Shown piece by piece: positions 52,725 through 63,609 of a stretch of DNA of 64,000 nt (within the stretch, counting starts at the first letter, position 1; each line of letters opens with the position of its first letter). Source of the stretch: Citromicrobium bathyomarinum (lineage in GTDB: Bacteria; Pseudomonadota; Alphaproteobacteria; Sphingomonadales; Sphingomonadaceae); NCBI GenBank assembly GCA_001306305.2, contig CP155577.1:2091501-2155500 (forward strand), given 5' to 3'. Position numbers and translations under genes: made by a program. The notes beneath the pieces were generated by a model, which ran no database searches, was not told the DNA's origin, and saw nothing but the letters and a program-made list of their open reading frames with translations.

Positions 52725-53513
52725 ATGGCCGGCCAACCGACATACGAGCGGCTCGCGCTCGCGATATCGAACTCCGCGCTGGCGCAGGATACCGCCGCCG
52801 CGCTGCGCGATGCGCATGACTGGGTGCCGCAGGAAGAGGCGGAGGCGGTGGTCGCGCTGGGCGGCGACGGGTTCATGCTGCAAACCCTGCACAAGATGCT
52901 CGACAGCGGACGCATCCTGCCGGTTTACGGCGTCAACCGCGGCACGATGGGCTTCCTGATGAACAAGCACCGGCCCAAGGGCGCGCTGGTGGAGCGGGTC
53001 AACCGCAGCCGCCCGGTCGGCATCTCTCCCCTGCGGATGGAAGCGATCAACCAGAACGGCGACACCCGCGTCGAATGCGCGCTCAACGAAGTCTCCCTGC
53101 TGCGCGAGACGCGCCAGACCGCGAAGATCGAGATTCTGGTCGACGGCAAGACCCGGATCGAGGAGCTGGTCGCCGACGGCGTGCTGGTGGCGACGCCCGC
53201 CGGGTCGACCGCCTACAACCTGTCTGCCAACGGGCCGATCCTGCCGCTCGATTCCCAGCTGCTCGCCCTCACCCCGATCAGCGCCTTCCGCCCCCGCCGC
53301 TGGCGCGGAGCGATTCTGCCCGACCGTGCGAAGGTGACCTTCCGCATAAACGAGCCGTCCAAGCGCCCCGTGGCGGCCGTGGCGGACCAGAAGGAAGTGC
53401 GCGACGTGGCCGAGGTTCACGTTGAAATCGCACGCGATTCCGAGCTGACCCTGCTGTTCGACAAAGGCCACGCGCTGGACGACCGGATCGTCGCCGAACA
53501 ATTCGTCGTGTGA
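52725..53513 (+). CDS. nadK: NAD kinase
   Basis: NAD kinase (262 aa) phosphorylates NAD+ to NADP+. It has the GGDG motif at residues 46-49 (AVVALGGDGFMLQTLH), YGVNRGTMGFLMN, the NE-containing segment ALNEVSLLRET and GVLVATPAGSTAYNLSANGP. The ATG at 52725 is preceded by GAGAGAGGG. It is divergent from the EAL gene and lies 67 bases before tRNA-Asn. Confidence 0.95.
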   Translation: MAGQPTYERLALAISNSALAQDTAAALRDAHDWVPQEEAEAVVALGGDGFMLQTLHKMLDSGRILPVYGVNRGTMGFLMNKHRPKGALVERVNRSRPVGISPLRMEAINQNGDTRVECALNEVSLLRETRQTAKIEILVDGKTRIEELVADGVLVATPAGSTAYNLSANGPILPLDSQLLALTPISAFRPRRWRGAILPDRAKVTFRINEPSKRPVAAVADQKEVRDVAEVHVEIARDSELTLLFDKGHALDDRIVAEQFVV

Positions 53514-53580
53514 TTTTGCAGCAGGGGCTTGCGTTAATCTGAGCACCCCCATATAGGCGCGGGCCTGCCGACAAGGCTGC

Positions 53581-53655
53581 TCCCCGATAGCTCAGCGGTA
53601 GAGTAGGTGACTGTTAATCACTTGGTCGTTGGTTCGAATCCAACTCGGGGAGCCA
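53581..53655 (+). tRNA. tRNA-Asn (GTT)
   Basis: This 75-nt cloverleaf has acceptor TCCCCGA/TCGGGGA, discriminator G and encoded CCA. The anticodon stem GTGA/TCAC encloses CTGTTAA, giving anticodon GTT. It is followed by low-GC accessory DNA; tRNA 3' ends are frequent integration targets, but no duplicate of its 3' end was found downstream in the window. Confidence 0.97.
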
Positions 53656-53968
53656 TTGAAGGCCGCGATAAATTCGCGACAGTCGGCAGGCCAGCTAGAT
53701 ATCTCCTTTTTTGACCTAGAGAGCTTGGGCCTAGTTGCCCCCTCAGGTGCTGTTCCCTTGTGAAGATAGCCTGATGGCGCCAACAGCCAAAGCTAGCTAA
53801 GGCGTCCACGGGAGGTTTATTGACCTCCAATTTTCTTATCGCCCGCCGCAATCGCAGGCCTCTCTGCCGCCCATCGCACGAGAACGATGGGGAAAAAATT
53901 GAGGGCCTGATTGATCCCAATTCCTTTCCGACCAAATTCGTGGCATCGAATTAAGGAGGGGGAAAGGT
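53656..53968. other. Low-GC spacer after tRNA-Asn
   Basis: This 313-bp stretch holds no gene I can support. It contains a hairpin GGAGGT (53811-53816)/ACCTCC (53823-53828) followed by AATTTTCTTAT, a likely terminator, and a promoter-like AT-rich segment before the gene at 53969. Composition is lower in GC than the flanking core genes. Confidence 0.55.
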
Positions 53969-54943
53969 ATGGTGAAGACGCTTGACGACTTAGAGGAGGA
54001 GGTCGCCTCTGCTTTCGAAGAAAGGTCTAAACGCTTTGTCCGCGCATCTCTGTTCATAAAAGGCGTTGTTATCGCTGGCGGCGCAGCGGCAGCTACAATA
54101 GCGCAATTTATGATGGATATGCCCGATAGCCCCACGGGGGTGCCGTGGTCTAGAATTATCGGCATAGGCTCGTCTATTATAGTCTTTATCGGCGGCCTCA
54201 TTCTAGCTGTCACTGAAACCGACGCGTCAGAAGAGCTTCAGAAGGCGCGTGAAGCCATTCTCACTGCACGCTCAGTTCTCTCTCAAAACTCCCGCCTCCT
54301 ACAATTTCGTCGCAGGTATCAAAATCTCATCGCTGCCAACGAGGCTCAGCGCACTTGGGCGGACTTCTCGCACTCCAGGCTCAGACAGACGGGGACCTCC
54401 GAGGAAGATACTGTAAAAGAGATGCTCGAGGACACCGGCCATTCTCTCTCTATCTCCTGCGGCTTTGAGCAAAATGACATTTGGTCGATAGCCATTCAAC
54501 GTCCCATAGACGAGAACGGAACGAAGGTGTTGAGACCTATCGCGCACAAGCGTGCGGTCGATTGCTCGCTCGATAAGGCTCGTTCATGGCCTTCGGATGT
54601 GGGAATCAGCGCGAGGTGCTTTCAGACCAGAACTCCGGTGCTGGTGGGAGACATGAAGGACCCGGCAGTGCAATCAGCCTTGGGTACGCAATCAGTCCAA
54701 CCAGACGTTTATCGATCTATTTACGCTCATCCTATAATTTTACAGGACGAAGATGAATGCTGGGGCGTACTGATCGCGACTAGCAACGTGCGCAATCACT
54801 TTTCGAAGAGCCAATTGCCGTCGGAAGAACATCACTCCTCACTCGCCCAGTTTGTGACGATGGCTCAGCTCGCGTTAGGCATAAGAAGGATGAGCGAGGA
54901 ACTGGAGAAAACCTCCGACGCACCGAAACCCTCGGTCGATTAG
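53969..54943 (+). CDS. Two-TM protein with C-terminal GAF-like domain (accessory)
   Basis: The 324-residue product has two TM helices (about residues 29-49, FIKGVVIAGGAAAATIAQFM, and 62-81, IIGIGSSIIVFIGGLILAVT), a helical linker (ASEELQKAREAILTARSVL) and a GAF-like domain (about 165-310: GISARCFQTRTPVLVGD, then YRSIYAHPIILQDEDECWGV). The two close helices plus following helix resemble SLATT-type membrane modules in bacterial conflict systems, with the GAF as a ligand sensor, but this is inference. GGAGGGGG lies 6 bases upstream of the ATG at 53969. Lower GC content and codon use unlike its neighbours suggest recent transfer. Confidence 0.8.
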   Translation: MVKTLDDLEEEVASAFEERSKRFVRASLFIKGVVIAGGAAAATIAQFMMDMPDSPTGVPWSRIIGIGSSIIVFIGGLILAVTETDASEELQKAREAILTARSVLSQNSRLLQFRRRYQNLIAANEAQRTWADFSHSRLRQTGTSEEDTVKEMLEDTGHSLSISCGFEQNDIWSIAIQRPIDENGTKVLRPIAHKRAVDCSLDKARSWPSDVGISARCFQTRTPVLVGDMKDPAVQSALGTQSVQPDVYRSIYAHPIILQDEDECWGVLIATSNVRNHFSKSQLPSEEHHSSLAQFVTMAQLALGIRRMSEELEKTSDAPKPSVD

Positions 54944-54973
54944 TGCATTCTAACCTTTGAAAGGGAAATCAAG

Positions 54974-55162
54974 ATGGCATCGGCTGCAATCGCCTCGCAT
55001 GAAGATGCAATTTACGAGGTCAAAAGTTTCGCAGAAATGCGCATTGCCGAGTTGCTTGCAAAACAAGCGCGAGGTCACCTGTCACGTGACGAGACCTGCG
55101 AGCTCACCGAACTCCTCGCGCAGCGGCGCGCTGAACGGATGACCTTTGATTTGGACTCTTAG
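54974..55162 (+). CDS. Small helical protein, second gene of accessory pair
   Basis: The 62-residue product is hydrophilic and helical (SFAEMRIAELLAKQARGHLS, then ETCELTELLAQRRAERMTFD) with no TM segment. The ATG at 54974 has AAAGGG about 10 bases upstream and lies 30 bases after the previous stop, so the two genes form an operon. The stop TAG is completed by the first base (G) of the IS element; the pre-insertion sequence also reads TAG, so the protein is intact. I recognise no family; it could be a regulator or partner of the upstream protein. Confidence 0.6.
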   Translation: MASAAIASHEDAIYEVKSFAEMRIAELLAKQARGHLSRDETCELTELLAQRRAERMTFDLDS

Positions 55163-56116
55163 AGCCTGTCTTCAAAAGTAGTTGGGAGATATCAGCTGGT
55201 TGCGCTTGACGCGCTGGTGCATCGCTGATTCCGGGGTTTCGCCAGAAACGACCGAGGAATAAGCGATGTGGACCGATACCTCCCGGCAGCAGCATAGCCG
55301 CCCGGGTCTACGTTATCCAAGCGATTTGCGCGATGCCGAGTGGGCCTTGATCGAGCCTCTGTTGCCGCCCGCGAAACCTGGCGGCAGGCCGCGCTGCGCC
55401 GACCTGCGCGAGGTGATGAACGCGATCCTCTATCTGGCAACAAGCGGTTGCCAATGGCGGATGCTGCCCAAGGATTTCCCTCCGCTCTCGACGGTTCAAC
55501 GCTATTTCTATGCCTGGCGCGACAGCGGCCTATGGCAGACGATCAATCACCTGCTGGTGATGGCTGCGCGCCAGATCGAAGGGCGCGAGGCCAGCCCCAG
55601 CGCCGGGGTGATCGATAGCCAGAGCGTCAAGACCACCGAGAGTGGCGGCCCACGGGGCTACGATGCGGGCAAGAAGATCATGGGACGCAAGCGTCACATC
55701 ATCACCGATACGCTCGGACTGATGTTGTTCGTCACCATCCACGCTGCCAGCATTCAGGATCGCGACGGGGCGGTCGATCTCATCAAGGCAATCCGCTACC
55801 GCTTCCCGTGGCTGCGCCACCTCTTCGCCGATGGGGGCTACGCAGGCGACAAGCTCATCGGCGCGCTTCAAGGGCATGGGCAATGGACGCTCGAGATCGT
55901 GCGCCGCTGCGACACCGCCAGGGGCTTTGTTCTGCTCCCGCGCCGCTGGGTGGTCGAGCGCACCTTCGCCTGGCTCGGCAGATGTCGACGGCTCGCAAAG
56001 GACTGGGAAAGAACTATCGAAAGTTCCACCGCATGGACTACCATCGCCCACATCCGCCGCCTCACCCGCCTCATCGCAAGCCACTGCCAGATCGCATAAA
56101 CTTCTGAGTCAGGCTC
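55162..56116 (+). mobile_element. Complete IS5-family insertion sequence
   Basis: The 955-bp element has terminal inverted repeats (left GAGCCTGTCTTCAAAAG, right in reverse GAGCCTGACTCAGAAG) and a 3-bp target duplication TTA (55159-55161 and 56117-56119), which fits the IS1031-like group with TNA targets. It holds one intact DDE transposase. It is inserted at the stop codon of the small gene at 54974. No second copy is in the window. Confidence 0.92.
55266..56099 (+). CDS. IS5-family DDE transposase
   Basis: The 277-residue transposase is uninterrupted. It has the N-terminal DUF4096-like domain (PSDLRDAEWALIEPLLPPAK, GCQWRMLPKDFPPLSTVQRY) and the DDE core: D in GVIDSQSVKTTESGG, D in LFADGGYAGDKLIG, E in RRWVVERTFAWLGRCRRL. 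It cuts and joins the element ends. Unlike IS5 subgroups that need frameshifting, it is a single frame. It begins 104 bases inside the left end; codon use is closer to the GC-rich chromosome than to the accessory genes beside it. Confidence 0.97.
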   Translation: MWTDTSRQQHSRPGLRYPSDLRDAEWALIEPLLPPAKPGGRPRCADLREVMNAILYLATSGCQWRMLPKDFPPLSTVQRYFYAWRDSGLWQTINHLLVMAARQIEGREASPSAGVIDSQSVKTTESGGPRGYDAGKKIMGRKRHIITDTLGLMLFVTIHAASIQDRDGAVDLIKAIRYRFPWLRHLFADGGYAGDKLIGALQGHGQWTLEIVRRCDTARGFVLLPRRWVVERTFAWLGRCRRLAKDWERTIESSTAWTTIAHIRRLTRLIASHCQIA

Positions 56117-56456
56117 TTAGCTCCAACATCCCCCCTCTTGTGCAAGAATTTGCAGCGATACCGGTACTCCAATGGCCCGGCACTGGGCGCGAAACGTTTA
56201 CCTTCGATCTTTGTTATGGGTTCCTCATTCGCTCGTACTTTGATGGGCGCGTCGATTAACCGAGTGTCCATTTTCCTACTCCGCCCCCACCCGCTAAACC
56301 CGCCGCACGATGGCGCGTGCGCACCTCTCCCCTGCCCGTCCAGCAAGGCCTCTCAACAGGCATTCCGCGCGGAGGGAGTTTTCCATCCCCTGGACTGTGT
56401 GTCAGGTGTGTCAGGGCTCGGCCCGCCAAACGCCTCGGACGGGGCAAATGCGCGCT
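56117..56456. other. Gene-free remnant right of the IS
   Basis: This 340-bp region starts with the TTA target duplication and continues the pre-insertion flank. I see no supported gene: the open frames here are Pro/Arg/Ser-rich without family features. The second half contains the 29-bp repeat copy B and returns to GC-rich composition before the TauE stop at 56457. Confidence 0.6.
56388..56416 (+). repeat. 29-bp repeated element, copy B
   Basis: It carries the same 27-base core as 17032-17060, with the outermost pair now C/G, so the CCCTG and CAGGG ends stay complementary. It lies 41 bases after the TauE/SafE stop, on the opposite strand to that gene. Confidence 0.7.
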
Positions 56457-57181
56457 TCAGCCGCCCGCGAGCAGCCTTACGCCCACGAACAGCGTCAGTG
56501 CCGCGGTCAGCCAGCGGATCAGTTGCGGCTTGAACAGGCGCACCGCGAACAGGCTGCCGATCTGGCCGCCGATCACCACCGCAATCATCAGCGGCAGGCC
56601 GGTGCTCGCCGCCGCGCCCAGCATGTCCGCGCCGTTCTTGCTCAGTTGGCCGACGAGGCCGAACAGCGAATTGACGAGGATGAACAGGCTGGCGGTCGCC
56701 GCGATCGCGCGCGGGCCGTTCCAGCGGACCAGATGGAGCAGCGGGGCGAGGAAGATGCCGCCGCCGATCCCCACCAGCCCGGCAAGATAGCCGAGCGGTG
56801 CGGCGGCGAGCAGCATGGCGCGCTTGGCGTGGCGCGGCGCAGGCTCTCCGTCCGGTGCGGCCCGCGCGCTGGTCTGGGGGAGGAGCAGCAGCGCTCCGGC
56901 AAGGCACAGGCTGGCGCCCAGCAGCGCCATGAAGGCCTGTTCCCTGATCGGGGTCAGCCCGCCCAGCAAGGCGGCGGGCGCGGCGATCGCGGTGAGGCCC
57001 AGCGCGCCGCGCCACGGGGTAATCCCGGCACGCGCGAACCGCAGCGTGCCGCCGCTGACGACCACCAGATTGCACAGCAGGGAGACCACCGGCAGCAGCC
57101 GGTAGTCCATCCCCGACAGGGCCAGCAAAGCACTATACGTCGATCCGCCACCAAAGCCGACCGACGCATAGAGCAGTGCGG

Positions 57182-60016
<2,835 letters not shown>

Positions 60017-60120
60017 GGGAATACGGGCCTTGCGATAATGGGATTATGCTGTGCAGCGCCCTGACACTGCGAGTGCCGGGCGGTCCTGCGAACGCGAAAC
60101 GAAATGTGTGGGGTGACGCG

Positions 60121-60399
60121 CTATTCGAGCGCGCGATCGGGGCCGAGCTGGACCGTCGGCACAAAGATCACGGGGGTACGCGGACGGCAGACCCGTTCCA
60201 GCGCAATCCGCCAGTTGCGCACCCGAATCGCGGTGCTGCATTCGCACCGGGCGTCCTCCTTGTCGCTGCTGCAGACTTCCGCAGCCGAACCGGCCACGGA
60301 GCTTTCCGTGAACATCGCGCTTGCCGGCGTACCGACGGCGACGAGGCCGGTCAGAAAGGCAAGACAGGTGAGGAGAAGCCGAAGCATGCGGTCAGACAT
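60121..60399 (-). CDS. Hypothetical secreted protein upstream of secA
   Basis: The 92-residue protein has a signal peptide (MLRLLLTCLAFLTGLVAVG, cleavage near ASA) and a mature part with several cysteines (AAEVCSSDKEDARCECSTAI and LERVCRPRTP), which may form disulfides. No family is recognised. The start is not certain: ATG 60399 gives a normal signal peptide but lacks a clear Shine-Dalgarno, and a GTG at 60441 is directly after the stop of the preceding gene. It lies 104 bases upstream of secA. Confidence 0.6.
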   Translation of the reverse strand: MSDRMLRLLLTCLAFLTGLVAVGTPASAMFTESSVAGSAAEVCSSDKEDARCECSTAIRVRNWRIALERVCRPRTPVIFVPTVQLGPDRALE

Positions 60400-60441
60400 A
60401 GTCAAACGCGGGACAAAGTCCAAGGTGCAAACCTTAAGCAC

Positions 60442-61086
60442 CTATTCGTTCTCGATCTCTTCGATCGTCGTCAGAATGCGGAAGGTTTTTGGGGTACCGG
60501 AGCCATCGGAGAAAGGCGCAAACGAGAACCCCTCGCAGAAGTTATTCAGAAGGCCTTCGGGCAAGTCCCGATTCACAGCGCCCCCAGACGTCTCCCACGT
60601 ACAATCCGCCACCGTGCCATCGGGCCTGATCGTCATGACGATTTCCGTTCTGCCCGGCTCCGGATGCGGCACATCTGCGCCTATCCAGAAAGGGATCGGC
60701 GGCAGGGCGTAGGTTTTGCTAGGCACTTCGCCGGCCGCCGGGATTTCCCACGCCACGGTGGCTTCATAGGTTCCCTCGGCCGGGTCGCCCTTACTGTTGC
60801 TCGCCGGCTTGAATCGCGCCCTCTCGCGGACCAGCTGGCAGGTCAGTTGCTTGAGGTTATCGGGCGCGGTGCCACCGGTGGTCTTGCAGCCGGTCACCGT
60901 CCCCTCGGGCGAAACGGAGAGCTTGAAGGTGACCCTTCCCTCGTCCTCGTTGCTTATCGCAGCAGCGGGATAGTCATGAGCCGTGATCCATTCCTCCGGA
61001 TTGGTCGGCTTAGGCCCCACTTGGGCCAACCCCGGCGTTGCCATTCCAAACAGCGCCGCAGCGCAGATCATCCGCCAGTCCAGCAT
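60442..61086 (-). CDS. Periplasmic TonB C-terminal domain protein
   Basis: The 214-residue protein has a signal peptide (MICAAALFGMATPGLA) and two TonB-C-like repeats: EGRVTFKLSVSPEGTVTGCK and TEIVMTIRPDGTVADCTWE. It lacks the N-terminal anchor and Pro-rich span of TonB, so it is a TonB-like periplasmic protein rather than an energy transducer with ExbBD. Each repeat has a cysteine pair (for example GCKTTGGTAPDNLKQLTC). It is directly followed by the small secreted gene and is divergent from argJ. Confidence 0.8.
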   Translation of the reverse strand: MLDWRMICAAALFGMATPGLAQVGPKPTNPEEWITAHDYPAAAISNEDEGRVTFKLSVSPEGTVTGCKTTGGTAPDNLKQLTCQLVRERARFKPASNSKGDPAEGTYEATVAWEIPAAGEVPSKTYALPPIPFWIGADVPHPEPGRTEIVMTIRPDGTVADCTWETSGGAVNRDLPEGLLNNFCEGFSFAPFSDGSGTPKTFRILTTIEEIENE

Positions 61087-61183
61087 CGTGGCCCCTTCTT
61101 TTGCTGCCTCACTCCTACCGCGTCGATCCCGGGGACGAAAGCCGCTTGCCTCGCCCGGAGAGCAAACCTAACCCGCGATTACT

Positions 61184-62410
61184 ATGGACCTCGCCCGCTC
61201 CCCTCTCGCCCGGCCCTTCCCCGACATCCCGCCGATCGACGGCGTTACCCTGCGCATCGCGCGGGCGCGCTACAAGGAATGGGACCGGTGCGACCTGACC
61301 TTCGCCGAACTGGCGGAGGGCACCAGCGTGGCCGGCGTGTTCACGAAGAACCTGTGCTGTTCGAGCGAGGTCGAGCTGGGCCGCGAACAGGTGAAGGGCG
61401 GCAGCGCGCGCGCGCTGATCGTCAACGCGGGCAATTCCAACGCCTTCACCGGCTATCGCGGGCGCGAGGCGGTGGAGCAGATCATGGGCCAGGTGGCAGA
61501 CCACCTCGGCTGTGCGACCAACGAGGTGTTCGTCTCCTCCACCGGCGTGATCGGCGTGCCACTGCCTAAAGACAAGGCGCGCGCTGGCGTAGAGGGGGTG
61601 CTCGATGCCCAGCCATGCAGCTGGGAGGACGCGACCAACACCATCGGCACGACCGACACCTTCGCCAAGGGCGCGCATGCCAGCGCGATGATCGGTGAGA
61701 CGCGGATCGAGATCGCGGGAATCGTCAAGGGCAGCGGGATGATCGCGCCCGACATGGCGACCATGCTCGGCTACATCTTCACCGATGCGGCGGTCTCGCC
61801 TGCTTTCCTGCAGGAATGCCTTTCCGCCGCGAACCGGCAGACATTCTCCTGCATCACGGTCGATTCCGACACCTCGACCAGCGACACCGTGCTCGCCTTC
61901 GCGACCGGCAAGGCTGGCCATGCGCAGCTGACCTCAGCGAACGATCCGGGCGCGGATGCCTTCATGGCCGCGCTGCACGATGTCTGCCGCCAGCTCGCAC
62001 ATCTGGTCGTGCGCGATGGCGAAGGCGCGCAGAAGTTCATCGCGGTGCATGTCAGAGGCGCTGTGTCGGACGAGAGCGCGCGGACCATCGGCCTCGCCAT
62101 CGCCAACTCGCCGCTGGTCAAGACCGCGATCGCGGGCGGCGATGCGAATTGGGGCCGAGTGGTCATGGCGGTGGGCAAGGCGGGCGAGCCTGCCAACCGC
62201 GACACGCTGTCGATCGGTTTCGGCGGGCACTGGGCCGCGCGCGAGGGACAGCCGGTTGAGGATTACGACGAAGCGCCCGTCGCCGCGCATCTCGCAGGGC
62301 AGGAAATCGACATCGCGGTCGATCTCGGCATGGGCGACGGCCGCGCCAGCGTGTGGACCTGCGACCTGACGCACGGATACATCGACATCAACGCGGATTA
62401 TCGCTCCTGA
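61184..62410 (+). CDS. argJ: Bifunctional glutamate N-acetyltransferase ArgJ
   Basis: ArgJ (408 aa) transfers acetyl from N-acetylornithine to glutamate in the cyclic arginine pathway and may also use acetyl-CoA. The autocleavage site is present: KGSGMIAPDMATMLGYIF, with nucleophile T193 splitting the alpha and beta chains. Other motifs: AGNSNAFTGYRGREAV and AIANSPLVKTAIAGGDANWG. The 98-base region upstream separates it from the divergent TonB-like gene, and an IMPase gene follows by 10 bases. Confidence 0.96.
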   Translation: MDLARSPLARPFPDIPPIDGVTLRIARARYKEWDRCDLTFAELAEGTSVAGVFTKNLCCSSEVELGREQVKGGSARALIVNAGNSNAFTGYRGREAVEQIMGQVADHLGCATNEVFVSSTGVIGVPLPKDKARAGVEGVLDAQPCSWEDATNTIGTTDTFAKGAHASAMIGETRIEIAGIVKGSGMIAPDMATMLGYIFTDAAVSPAFLQECLSAANRQTFSCITVDSDTSTSDTVLAFATGKAGHAQLTSANDPGADAFMAALHDVCRQLAHLVVRDGEGAQKFIAVHVRGAVSDESARTIGLAIANSPLVKTAIAGGDANWGRVVMAVGKAGEPANRDTLSIGFGGHWAAREGQPVEDYDEAPVAAHLAGQEIDIAVDLGMGDGRASVWTCDLTHGYIDINADYRS

Positions 62411-62420
62411 GGAGAAACTC

Positions 62421-63233
62421 ATGAGCGTACTCGACCGCGAAATTCTGGCCCTGATGCGCGATGTGGCGGAGCGGATCATCATGCCGCGCCACCAGGCGCT
62501 CAAGGCGACCGAAATCATCGAAAAGGCGGACGACGATCTCGTCACCATCGCCGACCGAGAGGCGGAGGTCGCGCTGGCAGAGGGGCTAGCGAAGCTGCAC
62601 CCCGAAGCGGCCATCGTGGGCGAGGAATCGGTCCACGCCGACCCGTCGGTGATGGATCGCCTCTCCGGCACTTGCTGGATCATCGACCCGATCGACGGGA
62701 CGAGCAATTTCGCCAGCGGGACGGGCCATTTCGGGATCATGGTAGCGCTGGCCGAAGAAGGCTTTGCGCAAGACGGCTGGATCTACGACCCGCAGCGCGA
62801 CCGCTTCTGCGCGGCCCATCGCGGCCAGGGCGCGATGATCGACGGGGAGACGGTGACAGCGCGCGCGAGCGGCGCAAACCCGCCGCGCCTCGCCGCGATG
62901 AAGAAATTCATGACGCCCGAGCAGCGCCGCCAGTTCGAGCTGGAAATCGTGCCCAACTACACGCTGGTCCACGCGCCCGGTGCCGCGTGCGAGCAATATC
63001 CGCTGACCGTGCTCGGCGAACACGACGTTGCGATCTACGAGCGCACGCTGCCGTGGGACCACGCTGCGGGATCGCTGTTTCTCAATGAAGCGGGCGGCGC
63101 CTGCCTGCGCCTCGACGGCACACCCTACCGGGTCGACGATGGTCGCAGGGGGATGGTCGGCGCGGCGAGCCGCGAACTGTTCGACCAGCTGGTCGTGCGG
63201 CTGTCGGCGGCAGGCTACCAGCCCGCCGCCTGA
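62421..63233 (+). CDS. IMPase-family phosphatase downstream of argJ (HisN-like candidate)
   Basis: The 270-residue Mg2+-dependent phosphatase has AAIVGEESVHADPS, CWIIDPIDGTSNFASGTGHF and ERTLPWDHAAGSLFLNEAGG, the IMPase metal-site and substrate motifs. It lies 10 bases after argJ with its own AGGAG, so it is in the same operon. Some IMPase-family members are histidinol-phosphate phosphatases (HisN), and linkage to an amino-acid gene fits that, but inositol phosphatase or another sugar phosphatase is possible. It is a paralogue of the gene at 19196. Confidence 0.85.
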   Translation: MSVLDREILALMRDVAERIIMPRHQALKATEIIEKADDDLVTIADREAEVALAEGLAKLHPEAAIVGEESVHADPSVMDRLSGTCWIIDPIDGTSNFASGTGHFGIMVALAEEGFAQDGWIYDPQRDRFCAAHRGQGAMIDGETVTARASGANPPRLAAMKKFMTPEQRRQFELEIVPNYTLVHAPGAACEQYPLTVLGEHDVAIYERTLPWDHAAGSLFLNEAGGACLRLDGTPYRVDDGRRGMVGAASRELFDQLVVRLSAAGYQPAA

Positions 63234-63240
63234 GCACTTA

Positions 63241-63561
63241 TCAGAGCTGTTCTTCGAGCCACGCCTTGAGCTGGCTCTTGGGCCGCGCGCCGGTCAGTTC
63301 GGCGGCGCGTTCGCCATTCTTGTACAGCACCAGATAGGGGATGCCCTGCACGCCCAGCTTGCCGGGGGTGTCGGTGTTTTCCATGATGTCCATCTTGGCG
63401 ATGGTCACCTGATCGGCCAGTTCGTCGCTGATTTCTTCCAGCGCGGGCGCGATCATCTTGCACGGGCCGCACCACTCGGCCCAGAAATCGACCAGCACGG
63501 GCTTGTCGCTCTGCAGGACGTCGGACTGGAAGCTGGCATCGGTGACGGTTTTGGTGGCCAT
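63241..63561 (-). CDS. trxA: Thioredoxin
   Basis: This 106-residue thioredoxin has the active site W30-C31-G-P-C34-K (DFWAEWCGPCKMIAPALEEI) and the conserved cis-Pro region GIPYLVLYKNGE. It reduces protein disulfides in the cytoplasm using thioredoxin reductase. It is convergent with the IMPase gene and lies 48 bases after the addA stop on the same strand. Confidence 0.97.
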   Translation of the reverse strand: MATKTVTDASFQSDVLQSDKPVLVDFWAEWCGPCKMIAPALEEISDELADQVTIAKMDIMENTDTPGKLGVQGIPYLVLYKNGERAAELTGARPKSQLKAWLEEQL

Positions 63562-63609
63562 GGGGGATGTCTCCTGTTTCTTGGCTCGATATCTAGGGAT
63601 GCGAAGCGA

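Noticed and set aside
53592-53783. Minus-strand frame with SPSWIRTNDQVINSHLLYR
   Set aside because: This is the translated complement of tRNA-Asn, a common misannotation. Similar frames over tRNA-Asp (33760-34002) and tRNA-Pro (38309-39607 upstream extension) were rejected for the same reason.
53581-56456. Integrated genomic island bounded by tRNA-Asn att sites
   Set aside because: No integrase gene and no repeat of the tRNA 3' end was found before 56456, so an att-bounded island is not supported, although the base composition is foreign.
55831-56533. Small plus-strand frames crossing the IS right end
   Set aside because: They are fusions of transposase antiphase sequence and spacer, Pro/Ser/Arg-rich, without a ribosome-binding site or family features.
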